Shown one piece after another: positions 58,701 to 64,000 of a stretch of 64,000 bases of DNA (position 1 is the first letter of the stretch; each line of letters opens with the position of its first letter). The position numbers were made by a program, and so were the translations under genes. Location: positions 7,229,555-7,293,554 of the forward strand of contig NC_043746.1 of NCBI RefSeq assembly GCF_902148845.1. The letters are read 5' to 3'. The notes under the pieces are model-generated. The model was not told the DNA's origin. It ran no database searches and worked only from the letters and a program-made list of their open reading frames with translations. The DNA comes from Salarias fasciatus. Taxonomy: Eukaryota; Chordata; Actinopteri; Blenniiformes; Blenniidae.

Positions 58701-61700
58701 TTTTCCCTCTTTACGTCCGTTAGTTGATAAATACCCAACAGGAAGTGAGCGATCCGTCTGTTCACAGCGGTGTTACTTCAGTTCAAATCCTTCTATTCTT
58801 TCTAATATGTACATAAATTAAAACTAAATCCTCTCATATCAGTGACGTTTGTTTTGCATTGTCTGGAGACAATAATTCAGACTTTTTTTTTCAACAATTC
58901 ACTTTAATTCATTGGCATGGTAAATTAATTTATTTAGCACCATTCAGACACAGGGCAATTCACAATGTTCTACAAGGAAGTTCACATTAAAACAAGACAA
59001 TTTTTTTTAAAAAGAAATGCAATCACACGTATGAATGAAAAACAGCTATGACCAAATGTTTCTGTTTAGTTTACAGTCAAATGATGTGAAAAAATTGACA
59101 CAGTATTTTCTTTAGTTAAACCAGAACGTTGGCAAGGAAAAAATTGTACATTTGTTGCATAATTCCCTTTTTTTTTTTACCATTTGATGTACTGTGGTTT
59201 GAAATGTTGTGAAATGTTACAAAAACCAAATCCTCTGTTGCAAACTCACTGCAACAGTATGGTTTTGATGGTGAAGACACGTCACAAGCATCAAGGCAGC
59301 GAGCATTCACTGCTGCTCTGTGCTGTGCTATGTCCACTACACTCACTAAAACACAACAATCTCCAGTGCTTAAAGCGACACTAAGGAACTTTTCAACCTT
59401 AATATAACATTTTAATATCTTTTGTGTTGATACGTCCACTTACAACCAGTTGAATGACCCTCTGTCACGGCCTGAGGGCGTCAGTATTGCGTTCACTTGG
59501 ACTGAGCAGCTGTGAGGAGGGTGGTAGGAACCCTGCACACTAAAACACTCCAAATGTGCAAACTGCTTTACGGCATGCGTCACATCATGATATAACATTG
59601 TTTAGCCACCATTAGATTCATTACCTCGTCGCTATCCGTCCTTCACACAGCCGCTGGAAACAAATGAAGGCGAGTTCAGTCCAACAGCATGCCACCGGGA
59701 GCAGCATTTTACGACGTCACGCGCTAGGCCTCATGGGAACTGTAGTATTCCTTCAGGCAAAACACTACCGCTTTTGTCCACTGGCGCCGCCAAAATCAAC
59801 AAAAACTGAAAGTTCCTTAGTGTTGCTTTAAGTTGACAACAGCAGTAACTTTTTTTTAAATAAATTAAAAAAATTCCCAACCATTTTTTTCTTAGCAATT
59901 CTTAAACTTAAAACGTTTTCCTGTAGGCATGATTTTAACCTGAGTCTCCAGAAGGTCAGGTGTCTACAACCTTAAATAAGCAGCTGTGTCTGTTTTACAG
60001 AAAATAAAATGTATTTGGAGCTGCAAAACATATAACCTTCAAAATGATTATCACACACTGTCAAGATTTTAAGATATCATTTTGCCAAATCAGAAATTGT
60101 ATTATATGCTGATTAAACTGTAGAACCACTTGTATTTTCAGACATTTTATCTCTTTTCAGCCTGCTGTTAAACCGTTTTAATCGTTTTGACAGTTTGAAC
60201 TTTTCAGCAATTTTGTCCTTTTTTTCAGCTCTTTTAGCTTCTTAGCTGTTTCAAATGTTTTAATCTTAGCCATTTCGACATGACTTTTCCTGATGCATAT
60301 CAAACATGCATGTAAACATGTGAAATTCATCTACAGTAAGAGGCAAAAGGGTTGTAGATGACAAAGTAAATAATTGTTTCATTATTCAAGCGTCACCTGT
60401 GTCATCAGAATAAAAACTCAAGGATACAGATACATTTCACTGAACACAGCCCCATGCATTCCTTTGTCCTTAACACTGTGGATTTGTTTCGAGCTCTGCA
60501 GCTGTTGTAAATTTCGACAGTCAGGTCCAACACCAAATCATAGATATACACAGACTTTCAAAGGCCAATGTTTTCTGTAAACACAGGTTGCCATGCCAAT
60601 GTCGCCCTCATGTGGTTACAGAGCAGCAGACAATAAAGTCATTTAGACCACTGCTTTGTTTTGCTTGTATTGTCAGTATTATTCCTTGAAATTAGACTCC
60701 ATTAGACCTCAGCGGACATATTTATTCCATTGTCGCATAGTTTATTCAATATTTTCATTACCAATATTTGATTGAACACAAATTTACACAGATGGTGCTG
60801 CTGATTTATAAACTGTATGTCCCGCATATAGGGCCAAGAAAATAAAAACATCCAATACAGCAAATGCAATGCATAAATATTTCAATAGTGTAATATTATA
60901 GCTGCATATAGGTTACGATAGGTATGAGGAGCTCTTCGTGTGAAACGTGCACACTGTTCCCAGAGCATGAGGCCTGAAGGAGGCGGTGCAGCCCATTGAT
61001 TTAGACAGACATGGTGGAGGCCCACGTGTTTAGTGGACCTGAAGAGCCTCCTGGTTACGACTCTGTATGGCTCCAGCCAAGTCAAACAAAGCCATTCATG
61101 TGGTTTATTCAACCCTCTGTTTAAATATATGACACTTTACACAGTTATTAGTGAGTTAATGAGGACTTTGAGGCTTAAATGAGTGATTGATTGAGGAACT
61201 TTGTCCCTCTCAGTCTTTAACAAATACAGACATGTTTAAACTATACAAGTAGTGTGAATTATGTTGTGTTATATGCAGATGTGTGAACTTATGATGGTTT
61301 GTTTTACTGAAATATTTGTAAAAAGATTTTGTTCATTTTATTTAGTTCAAGTAAACCATATTCTGTAGATTGCTTTCATGAAGGACATCAGGGCCAGCAG
61401 AGAAGTCCTAATATCTATTCATTTATATTTGTTTTGGAACAGGTTTCTCAGAATACTGAGATTAAATTCAAGGGAAAATGTTAGAAAACAAATTCAGATT
61501 TCCCAGAAAAGAAAAAATCTGATGCAAATGTCAGGATTTTCCCTTTCATAAAATCAGATTAAAGCCATACTTTTGTCTTGCATCTCATAATTCAATACAC
61601 TTTTTCATATTATGACTGCAAACCCCAGAGATTAACGTCAGAAGCAAAGCCCCCATTGGACGACCGATGTGTATTTCCATTGGAGCTCTGACTTAAATAA

Positions 61701-62000
61701 CAGAATCCTGAATTTATGTCTAAAAATTTCTAAGATAATATTCAGAGATATTATGTTTTTCTGTTTAATTTCAATTTGAATCTCAAAATCTGAGTAAATC
61801 TCGAGATTCTATGAAAAAAATAAAAGTCAGAAATCAAACTTATTTTTCTCTGCATTCAGATTTTAACCTCAGAATCTCACCTTTTGAATCTCCTCCACTT
61901 TACGGTATTTGTTCGTTCAGCACGGTATATTGTTTTGTGTTCGCTATCACTTTGTTTTTCTTCCCCGATAACTTGCCCCCCCCCCCCCCCCCACCCCCCC
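58701..62000. other. Intergenic region, acsl4 to eif4ebp3l
   Basis: The region separates the divergent acsl4 and eif4ebp promoters. It is AT-rich with a TTAA-flanked MITE (59370-59831) and a repeat scrap (about 58925-59010, with TTTATTTAGCACCATTCAG). I see no gene: the longest frames are produced by the MITE or the poly-C tract near 61977-61992. Confidence 0.6.
59370..59831. mobile_element. TTAA-flanked MITE (piggyBac/Kolobok-like)
   Basis: The element is bounded by TTAA at 59370-59373 and 59828-59831, with terminal inverted repeats AGCGACACTAAGGAACTTTT (left) and AGCAACACTAAGGAACTTTC (right, opposite strand). It is 462 bp and non-coding. The TTAA target suggests piggyBac or Kolobok mobilisation; the interior offers no further clue. 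Confidence 0.7.
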
Positions 62001-62364
62001 ACCCCACCCCCCGGACTGTCACCGCCCACTCGGACTGCCCATTGCTCAGAAACAGTCGCACTGCATCCCCGCCCGTCCCACGTGCCCCACATAGCTGCCG
62101 TACAAAAACATGACGGGCTGCGGCTACAAACACACCACATGGTAGCTCCTCCACGCCGTCGGCCGCTTCAGGGACGCCAGCAGGCCTCGGACTATCCGCT
62201 TCTCCTCCCGACCCCTCCTCCGAGTTCAAGCTAAACTCGCGAAGCCTCCGCGTCGGAAACTGCTCGCTCGTGTAGACTGACACGTCCTGAAGTCGTGAGT
62301 TTGCGTGATTTTAGTGAGTTTGTAGCAGCAGTCTCCACTCCGTGTGCAGCGGCCAGCAGCTAGC
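62001..62364 (+). promoter_or_regulatory. eif4ebp3l promoter and 5' leader
   Basis: The sequence becomes GC- and CpG-rich immediately before the start codon, consistent with a CpG-island promoter. A C tract at about 61977-61992 borders it. I cannot place the start site. Confidence 0.45.
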
Positions 62365-62497
62365 ATGTCGACTGGTACGAGTCAAGTGAAGAGCTGCCCC
62401 ATCCCCACCAAGGTGCTCACCCTGAAGGACTGGTCCCAGCTACCGGACTGCTACAGCCAGACCCCCGGGGGAACCCTCTTCTCCACCACGCCTGGAG
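62365..62497 (+). CDS. eif4ebp3l: eIF4E-binding protein, first coding exon (4E-BP3-like)
   Basis: 4E-BPs bind eIF4E and stop cap-dependent translation until mTOR phosphorylates them. The exon starts at ATG 62365 and ends at 62497 before GTAAGG, encoding 44 codons plus one base. It contains SCPIPTK, then [21 protein letters not shown]. The two Thr-Pro-Gly-Gly sites match the priming mTOR sites (Thr37/Thr46 in human 4E-BP1). CPIP and QLPDCYS resemble 4E-BP3 more than 4E-BP1 or 2, hence the fish eif4ebp3l name. The eIF4E-binding YDRKFLLEC motif belongs to the next exon, outside the window. Confidence 0.88.
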
Positions 62498-64000
62498 GTA
62501 AGGACATCAGGCGTCGTTCAGGGATCACTGTCGTTACAGGATTAGCCACAAATAGGAGCTAATCTCTGCTAAATGTTTGTGCAAACTCATTAAGAAAGCA
62601 CACACGCACGCCACGGCCGTATAAAGCTTTTAAAATGCTATATCTATTATTACTTTTGTCTACAAACAATAAAAAATGAACCGAAAACCAGTTAATAAAA
62701 ACATTTCCGTGCCCCCAGGCTGTTGACTGGATTTAGCCCCCATGTTGTCAACAAGTTTACTTAAAGCTTAAATTCAGTGTTTGGTTTAAACGTCATATGC
62801 TTTTTGGAACTTGTAGCAGTACTTCCTCCTACGTTAATGCAAATCTAAAGCGCCTGCGCGTCTCTTTTGTTGTTTACATTTAGTTCAAACACGAGGTGTG
62901 CATGAGGCTTTATGTAAACACCAGGTTTTCCTGCACATTTCGGTCTGATGTAACATCGACCTGCGGCTGCATCACTAACCGGGATGTCCCGAGACAGACA
63001 ACAGGACCAGTGTAACTCGTGACAGAGGGTGTATGTGTCCAGCTGTCAGCTCTGCACCGTGATTGGCCTCCGCAGGACTGTAGGAGTGAAAGGCCGTCCT
63101 ATCCCCGCTGATCTCTGGGTTTGAGGAACAGTAGAGAACGTTCTGTACAAGTCAAGGTGGGAGGGCGAGCAGAGAGGGGGGCTGTCTTACGCAGGGGTGG
63201 GGTGGGGTGGAGGGAGGCTGATTGATGCAATATATTTTGTTTGTGCCCCAAATGGATGGCACAGGGCAAAGGAGCAGAGTTGGGAGGTTGCGAAATAAGC
63301 CTCACTTCATGAGCAACACATGGCGCTCTCCTCTCAGGGGTCACAGCCTGTGCTGCTGGGCCAACCCTGTTATTTTTCCTATTTTACATAACTGCCCGGC
63401 CACTGGTGCACACTGGCGCTGCCTTGTAATTCAGAGCTTGCAACTATAGGTTGCATTCCAGCCCTGCCCCCCCCCCCCCTTTTTTTTTTCCCCCTCTACG
63501 CCAGCTCTTTCTCCCATCTCCCCTCCCTCTGCTTTTCCTTTGTCCTGGACCAACTGCTCAGTTATTACATAAGGTGTTTTTCCTTACAGTCAGAGTGAGC
63601 TGATAACTGTACACAGTGGGTCAAACTCCAGAGAACAGAAACAAACCACTCCTTGATGCTCATGTCCTGTCAGACATGCCACAACAAGTCTTTCCTCACT
63701 GCATTGTTTTAAAGGAGCCAGACAGTTTTTTTTTTTTTTTTTTTACAATTGTGGTACCTCTGCAAAAAATTAACAAAATAGAAAGGACATTCTTGGATAT
63801 AGCATCTGTCATGAATAATGAACCCAGTCAGAGTTGAAAATACTTGGTTTTAATCCCATAAATCCCTGCTTTACCATGAGACTGTTTTGTTCTTTGATTT
63901 CCAAGAACTCATTCCTTCAGCAGCCGTCCACTTCCCCTCCCAATGCGTGCGCGCACACACACACACACACCCTCAGACAGGGAAAGTTTCCTGATTCAAA
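62498..64000 (+). other. eif4ebp3l: eif4ebp3l intron 1 (partial)
   Basis: The intron runs off the right edge. It holds a C11/T11 run near 63469-63490, a T tract near 63727-63744 and a CA array at 63949-63970. No second exon with YDRKFLLEC is visible. Confidence 0.6.
63949..63970. repeat. (CA)n microsatellite
   Basis: About 22 bp of CA dinucleotides preceded by GCGTGCGCG, in eif4ebp3l intron 1. Confidence 0.9.

Noticed and set aside
61811-62283. Overlapping proline- and glycine-rich frames before eif4ebp3l
   Set aside because: They arise from the poly-C tract and the CpG-rich leader; none matches a known protein.

Overview
The window comes from a ray-finned fish, most likely a teleost. The genes have vertebrate exon structures with short, AT-rich introns. 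The repeats (mariner relatives, an RTE/Rex-like LINE end, an L1-like LINE, TTAA and hAT-like MITEs) are of fish type, and the last gene resembles the fish 4E-BP3-like form. All gene calls rest on reading spliced exons and comparing them with the human proteins from memory; no alignment or database search was run.

Layout: (1) 1-3504 has no gene I can support and may hold conserved regulatory DNA. (2) 3505-28000, minus strand: stag2, a cohesin subunit, rebuilt here as 33 coding exons and 1278 codons, with a long U-rich 3' UTR and a CpG-rich 5' end. (3) 30166-36800, minus: xiap, a caspase inhibitor and E3 ligase (7 coding exons, 464 codons). A LINE 3' end and an internally deleted mariner lie in its introns. 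(4) 36990-38090: a decayed L1-like LINE. (5) 38759-42918, minus: psmd10 (gankyrin; 5 exons, 226 codons). (6) 43403-48829, plus: nxt2 (4 coding exons, 143 codons), head to head with psmd10. Its first long intron holds a 2.2-kb element with 475-bp, almost identical inverted ends, sitting inside an older repeat. (7) 48861-58650, minus: acsl4 (14 coding exons, 712 codons), tail to tail with nxt2. (8) 62365 to the right edge, plus: first coding exon of an eIF4E-binding protein (eif4ebp3l-like), which continues outside the window.

The genes are independent housekeeping genes, not a pathway: chromosome cohesion, apoptosis control, proteasome assembly, mRNA export, fatty-acid activation and translation control. 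In human, stag2 and xiap lie together in Xq25, while psmd10, nxt2 and acsl4 lie in Xq22-q23. The fish has both groups side by side, which points to an old shared linkage block or a fish-lineage join.

The most unusual object is the long-inverted-repeat element at 44125-46335. Its arms differ at about three positions, carry tandem 21-bp subterminal repeats and promoter-like boxes, and enclose no transposase I can recognise.
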